In this document: in pieces, positions 1 through 8,504 of the stretch | Layout of the letters: each line of letters begins with the position of its first letter | Position numbering within the stretch: position 1 is the stretch's first letter | Assembly (NCBI RefSeq): GCF_041893525.1 | Contig: NZ_CP169068.1 | Source of the DNA: Phaeobacter bryozoorum | GTDB lineage: Bacteria; Pseudomonadota; Alphaproteobacteria; Rhodobacterales; Rhodobacteraceae | Direction: 5' to 3' (one strand) | DNA length: 64,000 nucleotides | Notes under the pieces: generated by a model | Told to the model about the DNA's origin: nothing | Seen by the model: only the letters and a program-made list of their open reading frames with translations | The model's database searches: none | Made by a program: the position numbers and the translations under genes

Positions 1-2
1 CA

Positions 3-16
3 TTCATATTTCCTTT
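3..16 (-). promoter_or_regulatory. Possible ribosome-binding site and start of a leftward gene cut by the window edge
   Basis: Read on the minus strand, the first bases give AAAGGAAATATGAATG, an AGG-type Shine-Dalgarno with ATG codons at 7-5 and 3-1. A gene probably begins here and continues off the window. Lying just inside a tRNA-linked island next to the integrase, it could be an excisionase or other island gene, but no codons are visible. Confidence 0.35.
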
Positions 17-44
17 CATGGTTGCTTTGGTTGCAATGGTTCGT

Positions 45-69
45 CCGGCTCCCGCATGTGGCGGGCCGG
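45..69. terminator. GC-rich hairpin downstream of the integrase
   Basis: CCGG-CCCGC and GCGGG-CCGG arms enclose a short ATGTG loop about 30 bases past the integrase stop on its coding strand. No T-tract follows, so intrinsic termination is uncertain. Confidence 0.3.
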
Positions 70-98
70 GTAGTCGATAGCGGTGAATTCTGCTGACG

Positions 99-1592
99 CT
101 AACTCAGGGCCGGATAATCTTCTGAGATCCACTCCAGATAGCGGTGGATTGGTCGGTTTACTGCTTCTTTCTTGGCTTGCAGGCTGGGGCCTCTTCCGTA
201 GGTCGCAGACACGGTGTGCTGATCATGGCCAAGAATTGCATTGTTGACCTCGAAATTGACTTCTGCGTCACGCAACTTGTCCTTGAACGTTCCGCGCAGG
301 GAGTGCGTTGCATAGAGTCCGTCTGGGCTGTCTGCGAACTTGGGCAAGTTTGCCAGCGGTAGCCAGTAGCTACACTGCTCTGAGGCGCGGCTCTTCCCGT
401 CTGATTTGATGGAGAACCCGAAAAGCCGCTCGTCAGATTTTTTGTCCTTTACCCTTGCGCGGATTAGCGGCGCTAGTGTGTCGCAAACTGGAACCTCCCT
501 TCGCGACCCCTCGTTCTTCACTCGTGCGTCGCGCAAATCTATAAAGAGAATTCCGTCTCGCTCACTGACCTGCCGAACCCTACATAGCGCGGCCTCATCA
601 AGGCGCATCCCCGTGCAAATCAGGACTGCCCAGATGTCCCGCACATCTTTAGGTAGGTCACGGATTGAGAATAGGGCTTCCAATTGGCGGTCGTTTAGCG
701 GGGTATAGTTTCGACCCGTTTTGCCGAACCTTGCGAGCTTGAGGCCGTTGAACGGATTAGTCTTAAGTTCGCCATCTTGGACGGCCTCGGTCAGCATGGT
801 CGTGACGTCGCTGATACGGGTCTGAATTGTTCTGTGTGCTTTTCCGTCGGCTTCAAGTTGCTTTGCAAACTGATACGCGTGTTTTGCCTCTAGTTCCGTC
901 AGTTCGAGATCTCCAACCACGTCGATGAACTGTCCAATGTTCTTTAGTCTTGAATTGCTGGTTTTCTCCTGCAAGTTCCCGTTTTCTACGCGACGGTTCA
1001 GTGAGCTTTCAAATGCACCAAGGTAGCTACTCAAGGTGACTGTGGGTTTGCTATCGCCAAAGGAGCGTTCCAACTCCTGCTTCGCGTTCGCGACGAGTTC
1101 GGCGGCCTTGTCAGGAGATGGTGGCTTCATGTCAAAGCGTTCCAGCAGCATCAATTGCCTGGAGGGATCTTCAGGATGAAGTGAGGCGAGGCGTATCTCT
1201 GTCTCAGCCTTTGACAGTTCCTGTATGGCCTTATTGGCTGAATAGCGGTCTTTGGGGGGTGCATCAGCCAGGGTTTGAGGGACGACGTCGCCAATTTTCT
1301 GGCAATACGGAAATAGGTAGCTCACGTCAGTGAGGCCCAGTTCTCTTACTGCTGTCTGAAATGCACTGTCTCTTGCTGAAAGCCGGTTCTCTTGAACCTT
1401 CCTCAGGATCTGTTGGCGCATCTGCAGTTCAAGGTCGCAGCGTTTCTTCTCTGCTTCCTTAAGATCAGAGGTGCCGGTAGAAATCCTCAGTTGCGTACTT
1501 CCCACGGCGGCTCGTGCCTCTTTCGGGACGGTTAGTACAACATAGTATTTCTGGCCTCGGCGGCTCACTCTGGCGGCATGCCAATTCAACAT
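99..1592 (-). CDS. Tyrosine recombinase (phage-type integrase) of a tRNA-Cys island
   Basis: Site-specific recombinase of 497 aa, likely catalysing integration and excision of a genomic island. The N-terminus (about 1-60) resembles the short arm-binding domain of island integrases. A core-binding helical region covers about 185-290 and the catalytic domain about 295-480. Visible catalytic residues are R330 (in CTGMRLDE), K359, H430 and R433 (in HSLRG), H456 (in LGHD) and nucleophile Y465 (in ATYGRG), so the active site looks complete. The gene is read away from the adjacent tRNA-Cys, whose 3' end faces it. Its base composition is lower in GC and less codon-biased than neighbouring genes, consistent with transfer. 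The island body must lie to the left, outside the window. Confidence 0.93.
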   Translation of the reverse strand: MLNWHAARVSRRGQKYYVVLTVPKEARAAVGSTQLRISTGTSDLKEAEKKRCDLELQMRQQILRKVQENRLSARDSAFQTAVRELGLTDVSYLFPYCQKIGDVVPQTLADAPPKDRYSANKAIQELSKAETEIRLASLHPEDPSRQLMLLERFDMKPPSPDKAAELVANAKQELERSFGDSKPTVTLSSYLGAFESSLNRRVENGNLQEKTSNSRLKNIGQFIDVVGDLELTELEAKHAYQFAKQLEADGKAHRTIQTRISDVTTMLTEAVQDGELKTNPFNGLKLARFGKTGRNYTPLNDRQLEALFSIRDLPKDVRDIWAVLICTGMRLDEAALCRVRQVSERDGILFIDLRDARVKNEGSRREVPVCDTLAPLIRARVKDKKSDERLFGFSIKSDGKSRASEQCSYWLPLANLPKFADSPDGLYATHSLRGTFKDKLRDAEVNFEVNNAILGHDQHTVSATYGRGPSLQAKKEAVNRPIHRYLEWISEDYPALS

Positions 1593-1604
1593 CTCACCTC
1601 TCGG

Positions 1605-1636
1605 ATAATGTCGCCTGTAGTGTCAGGCATAATGTC
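1605..1636. repeat. Direct repeats ATAATGTC in the integrase promoter region
   Basis: ATAATGTC occurs at 1605-1612 and 1629-1636 (24-base spacing), flanking a small CCTG/CAGG dyad. The position between the integrase start and the tRNA attachment region fits arm-type integrase sites or an autoregulatory operator. This is inferred from spacing alone. Confidence 0.4.
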
Positions 1637-1700
1637 AGTCCTAGTCCCTTCAGAGACTTTCTGACTATATTATCAAGGAAATAAGGTCCATATGGACATG

Positions 1701-1774
1701 TGGAGGCGAGTACCGGAATCGAACCGGTGTACACGGATTTGCAATCCGCTGCGTCACCACTCCGCCAACTCGCC
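1701..1774 (-). tRNA. tRNA-Cys(GCA)
   Basis: On the minus strand a full cloverleaf can be read: acceptor arms GGCGAGT and ACTCGCC, anticodon loop with GCA (TTGCAAA), TTCGATTC T-loop, and an encoded CCA at 1703-1701. Its 3' end points toward the integrase and is probably the attachment site of the island. Confidence 0.95.
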
Positions 1775-2004
1775 TTACCGGTGGTGTGAGGCGTGATTAA
1801 TCACATGCCGGGGGACGGTGCAAGGGGGCGTGCGCAGAACCGGCGGGAAATTTTGAAAAATTCTGCGGCCGCAATGGGCTGGAGTGCCGCTTTGAGTGTC
1901 GATCTGCCGGGGGCGCCAGCGGGGCAGGCTGCCTTGGTGGCTGTCGGCAGCCCTGCCGGGTGTCGCAACGGGGGACGGTTACGCCGGGCTGCGGGCGGGT
2001 TTGG
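1775..2004. other. Intergenic region between tRNA-Cys and the CbiX-like gene
   Basis: About 230 bases with no convincing gene. It should hold the tRNA-Cys promoter, but no clear -35/-10 pair was identified. Composition already matches the chromosomal side. Confidence 0.6.
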
Positions 2005-2769
2005 TCAGATCCGACCGGCTTTGTCTGCTGCCGGGTTTGGTCCGAGGAGAGCCTGCCTTAGGGCGTCGGCGATCAGCTGGGGGACGCCGGGCAGCGCCCC
2101 GAGCACGGGCAATATGTCGCCGGGATAACTGGCATCGGCCAGCGCCTCGGGGATGTCGTCGCGGACGTGTTCGCCGGATTGTGCAAAGAACGGCAGGCAG
2201 AGGGTCGGGTGTTCCGGTTTGGCCGCTGCAAGATCGCGGGCGGCGTCCGCGATACGCGGATCTTCCTCGACATAGCCTGTGACCAGATCCGTGCCCGGCA
2301 GGTGGTGGCGCATGGCGGCTGCAAAGGCCTCGGCGGCTTCGGCGGCCTTGGGCCCCCGGGCCGACCCATGAGCGGCCAGAAGGATGCGGGTCCGGGGCAG
2401 CGACCATCCGCGTGCCTCGCAGGCCGTGGCCAGCGCCTTGCAGGCCAGTTCCGGCAGGGCCGGGTCCAGACCGAAGGGGGGTAACAGGTGAACATCATGC
2501 CCATGGAGCCGCTTGGGCAGCACCGAGCCGGTGAACCAGCCGTTGGCCATGAAGAACGGATAGATCAGCGCGCCCTTTGGTGTCACCTGTTCCAGTCGAT
2601 CAGCTGTGGACAACGTGGCCGAGCGGATATCCCAGTCGGGCAACAGCGCAGCGACGGCATCGGCCAGATCGGCCAGCGCGCGTTCCTGGGGTGCCGGATC
2701 GGAGGGCTGGCCATGCGCGGTAATCACGGCGGTCGGGCGATGTGGGGGCAGGGGGGCGGGATCGGTCAT
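2005..2769 (-). CDS. CbiX/SirB-domain protein (sirohydrochlorin chelatase-like)
   Basis: About 254 aa. It has the two-lobed chelatase-like layout of the CbiX/SirB family: an N-terminal lobe beginning with TAVITAHGQPSDPAPQE and a second lobe with LLAAHGSARGPKAAEAAEAF, each with a histidine at the end of the first strand, as in enzymes that insert Co, Ni or Fe into sirohydrochlorin. No other tetrapyrrole genes lie nearby, so the substrate is uncertain. The start at 2769 (MTDPAPLP) is preferred because the longer reading adds a non-conserved N-terminal stretch; the Shine-Dalgarno is weak. It follows the sensor kinase gene on the same strand after about 160 bases and may be co-transcribed with it. 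Confidence 0.75.
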   Translation of the reverse strand: MTDPAPLPPHRPTAVITAHGQPSDPAPQERALADLADAVAALLPDWDIRSATLSTADRLEQVTPKGALIYPFFMANGWFTGSVLPKRLHGHDVHLLPPFGLDPALPELACKALATACEARGWSLPRTRILLAAHGSARGPKAAEAAEAFAAAMRHHLPGTDLVTGYVEEDPRIADAARDLAAAKPEHPTLCLPFFAQSGEHVRDDIPEALADASYPGDILPVLGALPGVPQLIADALRQALLGPNPAADKAGRI

Positions 2770-2932
2770 CTGGAAGAGCCTTTCGGCTGTAGGAGGGGGC
2801 TGGCAGGGCATCGACCTTGCGGGTCGCCTGCGGGTGTTTCGATGGCATTACGGCAGGGCGGGGGCGCTGGATCAATCTTCTGCGGGCCGCCATGGCCTCG
2901 CCACCGCTGGGGCTGGGGGCAAGCCATGGGCG

Positions 2933-5236
2933 TCATTGAGGCGGCTGTCGCAGATCGTCGAGGAAACTGCGCAGCTGCTCCGGTTGAATGGGTTTTGTGA
3001 ACAATCTGGCACCTGTGTTTTGGGCAAGCCGGGCGACCTGCGGGCGGCGGTCGGCGGAGATCAGGCAGGCGGGCAGCGCGCCAAGGTCGCGGTTGAGGCG
3101 GGTGATCACCTCGGCGCCGTTCTGGTCGGCCCCCAGTTGCAGGTCAATCACCAGAACATCCGGTGTGACGTCGATTTCCGTCAGCAAGGCGCGGGCATCC
3201 TCTTCACTGGCACAGGGCAAGACATCGATCCCCCATTGCTCCATCGTCAAGGTCAATGCGTGGCGCAGATCGGGATCGGTGACGATCAGCAGCGCGATCA
3301 GCTGCCCCAAGGGCACAGCTGCCGGATCCGGGGAGGCTGTCCCGGAAGGGGCGACCTCGGCCATGCGAGCGCCGGACAGCTCCGACTGATGTGACTGGTG
3401 CAGCCGTGCGGTGTCACGGGGCAGATCAACGGCAAAGACCGTTCCGCGCCCCACACGGGATCTGAGCGTCAGGGGATGGCCCAGCAACCCGCAGGCGCGT
3501 TCCACAATCGCAAGGCCAAGGCCCATGCCGTCAGCGGCGCTCACCGTGGCGTTCAGCCGCTGGAATTCTGCAAAGATCAGCGTGCGATCCTCGTCGGGAA
3601 TGCCGGTCCCGGTGTCCCAGATCTCAACCCGGACCGTGTCCCGGCGGGGGCGGATGCCGACAAGCACACCCCCCCGGCTGGTATAGCGCAGCGCATTTGA
3701 TATCAGGTTCTGCAGGATGCGCCGCAGGTAGGTCACATCGCTCAGCACCCGCGTCTGGCTGAGCCTGAGGCGGAACGAGAGGCCCTTGGCATCTGCCATC
3801 GGGCGCAATTCGTCATGCAGTTGCAGCAGCAGGTCGTCGAGATCGACGGACGTCACATGCCGTGTGGCGCGGCCGGAATCCAGTCGCGAAATATCAAGGA
3901 GCGCTGAGACCAGTGTCTCTACACTGTCCAGCGCATTTGCCGCCTTGTTCAGGGTTTCGCGGGAACCGCCTGTCGGCAATTCGCTCTGCAGCGCTGCGAC
4001 AAAGAGCTTTGCCGCCGAGAGCGGTTGCAGCAGGTCATGGGAGGCGGCGGCCACAAAGCGCGACTTTGAGGCATTGGCGCGTTCGGCGGCCTGAAGCGCG
4101 TCTTCCAGCTCCAGCGTTCGGTCAAGCACACGCTGTTCAAGCGTGTCACGGGCCTCGCTCATCGCGCGCGCAGCGGTCCGTTCGGCGGTGACATCGGTGA
4201 AGCTGATCACGAAACCGCCGTCGGGCATTTCCTGCATAAAAACCGTCAGGACCCGTGTCATGCCCTGCTGCACGTCGAAGGAAAGCGGCGCCCGTATCGC
4301 TGGGCCGGATCGTATCCGTTCAGAAGGGATATCCGGTGCAGGATCTGCTTTTGGCCGGGTCCAGAGGGTGACCTGATCGGCCATATCGGCCTGTTCAAAT
4401 GTGAACTCCGCCCGCAGATGTTCGAAGATCCGCTCGAAGCGGCTGCCGATGCGAAACCGGCTGATCGGAATGGACAGCAGCTCTCCCATGAGCCGGTTCC
4501 AGCCAACCAGACGCGCCTGCTGATCGAAGATGCAGACCCCCTGGTTCAGGTGTTCCAATGTGGCGCGGATGAGCCGGGCCTGATCGTCGAGGATGCGTTC
4601 ACGTTCCTGGTGCTGAAGACGCATGATGTCGGTGACATCGGTTTGCAGGATGACGGTGCCACTGTCGGAGGTGCGGTGTTCGCTGACCTGAAGCCAGCGG
4701 TTCCCGGTCATGCGAACGTTGAACATGACGCTGCGGTCCTGATGCCGGGCCAGCCTGCGCGCGGCCCATTCGGCGGCTGTGGTCCCGGCGGGCAGCGACA
4801 GGGCCGAGCTGCCGCTGACCAGATTGACATAGGCCTCAAATGCCAGCCCCGGCCGCAGCCGCGCGTGGATGTCGGGCATGTGCATCCCAAATCGGCTGTT
4901 GCACATCACCAGTACATCCTGCGGATTAAAGAGGGCAAACCCCTCCTGCACGGTTTCGATGGCATCGGCGAGATTGGCGCGCGCCGCCTCGGTCTCGCGG
5001 TTGGCCTCGGCAAGTTTGGCATTGGACAGGTTCAGAAGGTCCAGCGTTCGCTCCAGATCGCGGGTGCGGCTGCGGATTTCCTCTTCCAGCAGAACGGCGC
5101 GTTCGAACTGCGCATAGGCGAGACCGGAGGCATCGGTGTTCTGTTCCACCCGGCGCATCAGCGTTGCGGTGATTTTCAGCAGTTTTTCGTTCTGCCGCTC
5201 CAGCGAGTTGCGCGGATCAATCAGGCCTTGCGTCAT
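2933..5236 (-). CDS. Hybrid PAS sensor histidine kinase with receiver domain (NahK-like)
   Basis: Cytoplasmic hybrid kinase of 767 aa with no membrane segments. Order: N-terminal coiled coil (about 10-90), a PAS-like domain (about 90-205), a second PAS domain (about 220-350), a linking coiled coil, HisKA with phospho-accepting H400 in AASHDLLQPL, an HATPase domain (NLISNALRY around 510, DTGTGIP around 541, MGLGLAI around 571), and a C-terminal receiver (about 645-762) with probable phospho-acceptor D698 in VIDLQLG. Its ATG overlaps the stop of the FIST-protein gene by four bases (ATGA), indicating translational coupling. This neighbour and architecture match NahK/ErcS'-type kinases, which act with the haem-binding FIST protein NosP. 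The internal receiver implies a phosphorelay, probably to the LuxR-type regulator at the head of the operon. Confidence 0.9.
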   Translation of the reverse strand: MTQGLIDPRNSLERQNEKLLKITATLMRRVEQNTDASGLAYAQFERAVLLEEEIRSRTRDLERTLDLLNLSNAKLAEANRETEAARANLADAIETVQEGFALFNPQDVLVMCNSRFGMHMPDIHARLRPGLAFEAYVNLVSGSSALSLPAGTTAAEWAARRLARHQDRSVMFNVRMTGNRWLQVSEHRTSDSGTVILQTDVTDIMRLQHQERERILDDQARLIRATLEHLNQGVCIFDQQARLVGWNRLMGELLSIPISRFRIGSRFERIFEHLRAEFTFEQADMADQVTLWTRPKADPAPDIPSERIRSGPAIRAPLSFDVQQGMTRVLTVFMQEMPDGGFVISFTDVTAERTAARAMSEARDTLEQRVLDRTLELEDALQAAERANASKSRFVAAASHDLLQPLSAAKLFVAALQSELPTGGSRETLNKAANALDSVETLVSALLDISRLDSGRATRHVTSVDLDDLLLQLHDELRPMADAKGLSFRLRLSQTRVLSDVTYLRRILQNLISNALRYTSRGGVLVGIRPRRDTVRVEIWDTGTGIPDEDRTLIFAEFQRLNATVSAADGMGLGLAIVERACGLLGHPLTLRSRVGRGTVFAVDLPRDTARLHQSHQSELSGARMAEVAPSGTASPDPAAVPLGQLIALLIVTDPDLRHALTLTMEQWGIDVLPCASEEDARALLTEIDVTPDVLVIDLQLGADQNGAEVITRLNRDLGALPACLISADRRPQVARLAQNTGARLFTKPIQPEQLRSFLDDLRQPPQ

Positions 5237-6486
5237 GATCGTGCCGGTGGGTCGCAGGCCAGGGGCGGATAGATGGCAACCCCTGTCAGCGTCTGGTTCA
5301 CATGGATGGAATTCACCTGTTCACCATAGGTGCAGAAGCCGACAGCACGATGTTTGGCAAGAAGCGATGAGATCTGCGGCGTGAGCTGTTTTTGCTGGGC
5401 TTCCATCCGTCGCAGGAGGCAATCGCAGGCAAGGATCACATCCGGGGTCTGTGTCTCGCCAAGAGCGGTCAGGGCGCGGTCGAGGTGATCGACCATGTCC
5501 AGGGGTTCGGCCAGGGTCAGCACGACACCTTCGTCGATGGCGGAAAAGAACACCAGATCGCCCGTCTCAGCGACCTGCTGAATTGCGCGGACATGGTGCT
5601 GGCCACCCAGGCGCACGACGACGGGATGGGCCGCAAAGGTGAAAGTGGTCAGCTGTTCAGGATCCTTGCCCAGGAGCCGTGCATATTCGCGCGCGGCCGG
5701 CTCGGCGTTGATTTCATAGACCAGCCGACGGGCGGGATCGGCACCGGTGACCACCATGCGCTGGGCCGTGGGCACCAGATGGTCGGTGTTGAAGACCTTG
5801 ACCGGGCAATTGCTGCGGATCTGTAGCAACACCGCCGCATTCTGGCGCGCGATGCCGTCACAGAGCACATAGGTCGCGCCAAAATCGGTACCATCGCCTG
5901 CGGAGCCGCCAAACAGCGGCACGGGGCCCAGACCGGGTGCGAGATCGGCGGTCAGCGCGTCCTCCTTGATCGACAGCCCGTCGATCAGCAGAAAGGCGAA
6001 TTCGGAGGTCCATTGTGGCGTCTCTCGCGCCATGTCGTTGCGGTTGCGGATGATCTGGTCGATCTGGCACTGGGCATCATATGTGTTCAGATCTTCGATG
6101 CTCAGCACACGTGCGCAGAAATGGCTGCGCGGCAGGCCGATTGCGATGATCTCCCCGTCGGTATAGCCCGCTTCGCCGATCTCGCCTGCGGTGGTGCACC
6201 CAACAACAGTGGCCGGTGCGAGCTGCTGCGCCGCAGTCGCGCTGAGCGCATGGATATCGGCCTGCGGCGAGACAAAGAGGATGACCAGCTCCAGCTCGTC
6301 CAGCGGCGCCAGCGTTCCGGCCAATGTCGCCAGCGCATCAGGGGAGTCTGCCGCTGCCCGTCCCGTGCGGGTGATGCGATCCGCATTGTGCAGCGCCCCC
6401 GCCATGGCGGGCAGAGAGACCCGGTCTGAAGCCTGCGCCGTTGCGCGGGGATCAGCCGTGTCAGGGAAGGGGGCGGGGCGCGTCAT
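5233..6486 (-). CDS. FIST N/C-domain sensory protein (NosP-like)
   Basis: Protein of 417 aa with FIST_N (about 55-250) and FIST_C (about 255-400). FIST hallmarks include the GCTTAGEIG and LFGGSAGDGTDF strands and the C-terminal HRAVGFCTYGEQV segment. Known FIST proteins are intracellular ligand-binding sensors; the Pseudomonas member NosP binds haem and senses nitric oxide through an adjacent hybrid kinase. A similar kinase gene overlaps by four bases here. Histidines in the FIST_C region (GGQHHVRAI) are candidates for ligand or haem contacts, but which residue serves cannot be decided from sequence. The start codon follows the regulator stop by 17 bases; the Shine-Dalgarno is weak, consistent with coupling. 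Confidence 0.87.
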   Translation of the reverse strand: MTRPAPFPDTADPRATAQASDRVSLPAMAGALHNADRITRTGRAAADSPDALATLAGTLAPLDELELVILFVSPQADIHALSATAAQQLAPATVVGCTTAGEIGEAGYTDGEIIAIGLPRSHFCARVLSIEDLNTYDAQCQIDQIIRNRNDMARETPQWTSEFAFLLIDGLSIKEDALTADLAPGLGPVPLFGGSAGDGTDFGATYVLCDGIARQNAAVLLQIRSNCPVKVFNTDHLVPTAQRMVVTGADPARRLVYEINAEPAAREYARLLGKDPEQLTTFTFAAHPVVVRLGGQHHVRAIQQVAETGDLVFFSAIDEGVVLTLAEPLDMVDHLDRALTALGETQTPDVILACDCLLRRMEAQQKQLTPQISSLLAKHRAVGFCTYGEQVNSIHVNQTLTGVAIYPPLACDPPARS

Positions 6487-6503
6487 GTCGGATGGTAGGC
6501 AGC

Positions 6504-7220
6504 TCAGCCCAGATCTTGCAAGACGTTTGCAAAGCTTGTTTCCTTTGCAATCAGAACCGCTTGGGTCCGGCTTTGGACCCCGAGTTTGCGCATGATCGCG
6601 GTGACATGCGCCTTTACCGTGGTTTCGGCGATCGACAGGTCATAGGCGATCTGCTTGTTCAGTTTGCCCGCGCAGATCAGTTGCAGGATCCGCGCCTGCT
6701 GATTGGTCAGCGTCGCCAGACGCCCGGTCGCATCCTGCGTTTCACTGTCCCGCGGCAGCAGCACATAGCCGGGCGGGACGAAAGGCGTGCCCCTGCCGAT
6801 GGCGCCAAAGGCGTCGATATAGATCTCGCGCTGGCTGTGCTTGGGCACAAAGCCGGCGGCACCGGCGTGGATGGCTGCGCTGATGACCCGGTTGTCCGCC
6901 ATCGACGATACGACAAGGATCGGCGCGGTTGTCGCATTGTGCAGCCGTATCAGCCCGTCGAGGCCCTGAGCATCGGGCAGGTTGAGATCCAGCACCACTG
7001 CATCGGGAGCAGGAGTGTCCGAAACCTCGGAAATGGCCTGTTCCACTGTCGCGGCGGTTGCGATGTTGGTGATCCCAACCGTGGCGCGCAGCGTCATCGC
7101 CAGGGCGTCGCAGAACAGCGGGTGATCCTCGACGATCAGCGCGGTCACAAAGCCTGCCGGGTCCTGCGCATCCGGGGTGCGAGGTCGCTGGGGATGATCT
7201 GGGGCGGGCGAATGGGTCAT
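6504..7220 (-). CDS. NarL/LuxR-family response regulator
   Basis: About 238 aa: receiver domain (about 25-145, probable phospho-acceptor D78 in VVLDLNLPD) and a C-terminal LuxR-type helix-turn-helix (about 168-230; LNKQIAYDLSIAETTVKAHV). The start at 7220 is chosen because GAGGAG lies five bases upstream; the longer reading would need a TTG with no ribosome-binding site. It is the first gene of a three-gene leftward operon with the FIST protein and hybrid kinase and is the likely transcriptional output of that sensor. No target site could be identified. Confidence 0.9.
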   Translation of the reverse strand: MTHSPAPDHPQRPRTPDAQDPAGFVTALIVEDHPLFCDALAMTLRATVGITNIATAATVEQAISEVSDTPAPDAVVLDLNLPDAQGLDGLIRLHNATTAPILVVSSMADNRVISAAIHAGAAGFVPKHSQREIYIDAFGAIGRGTPFVPPGYVLLPRDSETQDATGRLATLTNQQARILQLICAGKLNKQIAYDLSIAETTVKAHVTAIMRKLGVQSRTQAVLIAKETSFANVLQDLG

Positions 7221-7562
7221 CAAACTCCTCAAGCCTATGCCAATGGTCCATGGTCTGCGCCGGGCAATCGCGGGTCACATCGCGCGCCAAAGCCACGCGC
7301 CCGCCATGCCGCTCATGCTAGCAGCACCTGCAAGCCGCGACCAATAGGCGAAAAGTCTAAGACGGCTCGCGAAGATGCAACGGCCGTGATTTCGCGTCTG
7401 GCGGGAGCGTAGGCCTGTGCTATCCTTGCTGCGCGCACCGTCGCCGTCTGATCTGCAACCAATGTCGCATATCGGCGCGCAGCCGGATTGCGTTATGCAG
7501 GCGCCAGCAGGGGCGTCCCAGTGCCCGCAACACGATGTATCGCCAGCAAAAGGAATAGGCTT
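7221..7562. other. Divergent promoter region
   Basis: About 340 bases between the leftward signalling operon and the rightward CoxG-like gene. No convincing coding signal was found. It should contain both promoters and the kinase/regulator operator, but no clear dyad was recognised. Confidence 0.5.
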
Positions 7563-8111
7563 ATGAAACTTGCCGATACCCGCAGCATCGCTGCCCCGCG
7601 CGCCGAGGTCTGGCAGGGGCTTCTGGATGCCGAAACGCTGAAGGATGCGGTGCCCGGCTGCCAGGAAATGGAGGGATCGGCCGAGGAGGGTTTCACGGCG
7701 GTTGTGGTACAAAAGGTCGGCCCGGTTAAGGCGACATTCCGTGGCACTGTGACCCTGTCCGATCTAGATGCGCCCAATAGTCTGACCCTGCGGGGGGAGG
7801 GCAAGGGCGGCGCGGCTGGGTTCGCCAAGGGCGACGCCCATGTGACGCTGAGCGATGGTGAGGACGGGCATACCCTGCTGACTTATGAGGTCGAGGCCAA
7901 GGTCGGCGGCAAACTCGCCCAGCTTGGAAGCCGGATCATCGACGGGTTTGCCAAAAAGATGGCCGACCAGTTCTTCGAGCGGTTCCAGACCGCCGTCGAA
8001 GGGGATAGTTCGGTCGAAACAGATGCCTCAGCGGAGGAGGCCGGGACACCCGACGCCAGCCAGGACGAGGCGCCGCGCAAAGGCTGGATTGGCCGGGTGC
8101 TTGGCAATTGA
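7563..8111 (+). CDS. CoxG / carbon monoxide dehydrogenase subunit G family protein (SRPBCC fold)
   Basis: 182 aa. Residues about 1-145 match the CoxG family of the START/SRPBCC superfamily: MKLADTRSIAAPRAEVW start, PGCQEME and later KVGGKLAQLGSRIIDG. The last 40 residues are a low-complexity acidic linker ending in a basic WIGRVL segment. CoxG proteins are membrane-associated and linked to maturation or recruitment of molybdenum CO dehydrogenases, but many stand-alone members lie away from cox genes, as here, so the role is open. The start at 7563 is supported by AAAGGAA upstream. Confidence 0.85.
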   Translation: MKLADTRSIAAPRAEVWQGLLDAETLKDAVPGCQEMEGSAEEGFTAVVVQKVGPVKATFRGTVTLSDLDAPNSLTLRGEGKGGAAGFAKGDAHVTLSDGEDGHTLLTYEVEAKVGGKLAQLGSRIIDGFAKKMADQFFERFQTAVEGDSSVETDASAEEAGTPDASQDEAPRKGWIGRVLGN

Positions 8112-8232
8112 GCGGACAGGTGGTCAGGGGAGAGATGCCGGTTAATCCGGCTCTTCCAGATGAAATTTCACGATTTCACGCCACAGCCGCTTGACGCTCC
8201 GAAAGCACCGATTTATAGACCAAATTCCCTGA

Positions 8233-8306
8233 GCGGGTATGGTGAAATGGTATCATAAGAGCCTTCCAAGCTTAAGGTGCGGGTTCGATTCCCGCTACCC
8301 GCTCCA
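8233..8306 (+). tRNA. tRNA-Gly(UCC)
   Basis: A complete cloverleaf is visible: acceptor arms GCGGGTA and TACCCGC, anticodon TCC within CCTTCCAAG, T-loop GTTCGATTC, and an encoded CCA at the end. No integrase or repeated 3' end is seen next to it. Confidence 0.95.
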
Positions 8307-8504
8307 GGATTTCCGACATAGATTAGACCGGTAGCCGCGCAGAAGATCTCTCTGGGGTGTTCAGGGCGGTCCCGAACCATTCATGCGGCGGTATGACAGG
8401 CTTTGACGGCCTCTGTGCGCTTGACCTCAGGGGTTTGCGGGGTCATGAACCTTGGCGATGCGCAGGCGACAGAGCCTGCCACACGGAACGTCGAAGGAGC
8501 TGAC

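Noticed and set aside
2488..5272. Long plus-strand frames opposite the sensor kinase and CbiX genes
   Set aside because: Shadow frames of GC-rich coding sequence; the minus-strand proteins have clear domains.
8233..8306. tRNA-Gly as a second integration site
   Set aside because: No integrase, no repeated 3' end and no composition change were seen next to it.
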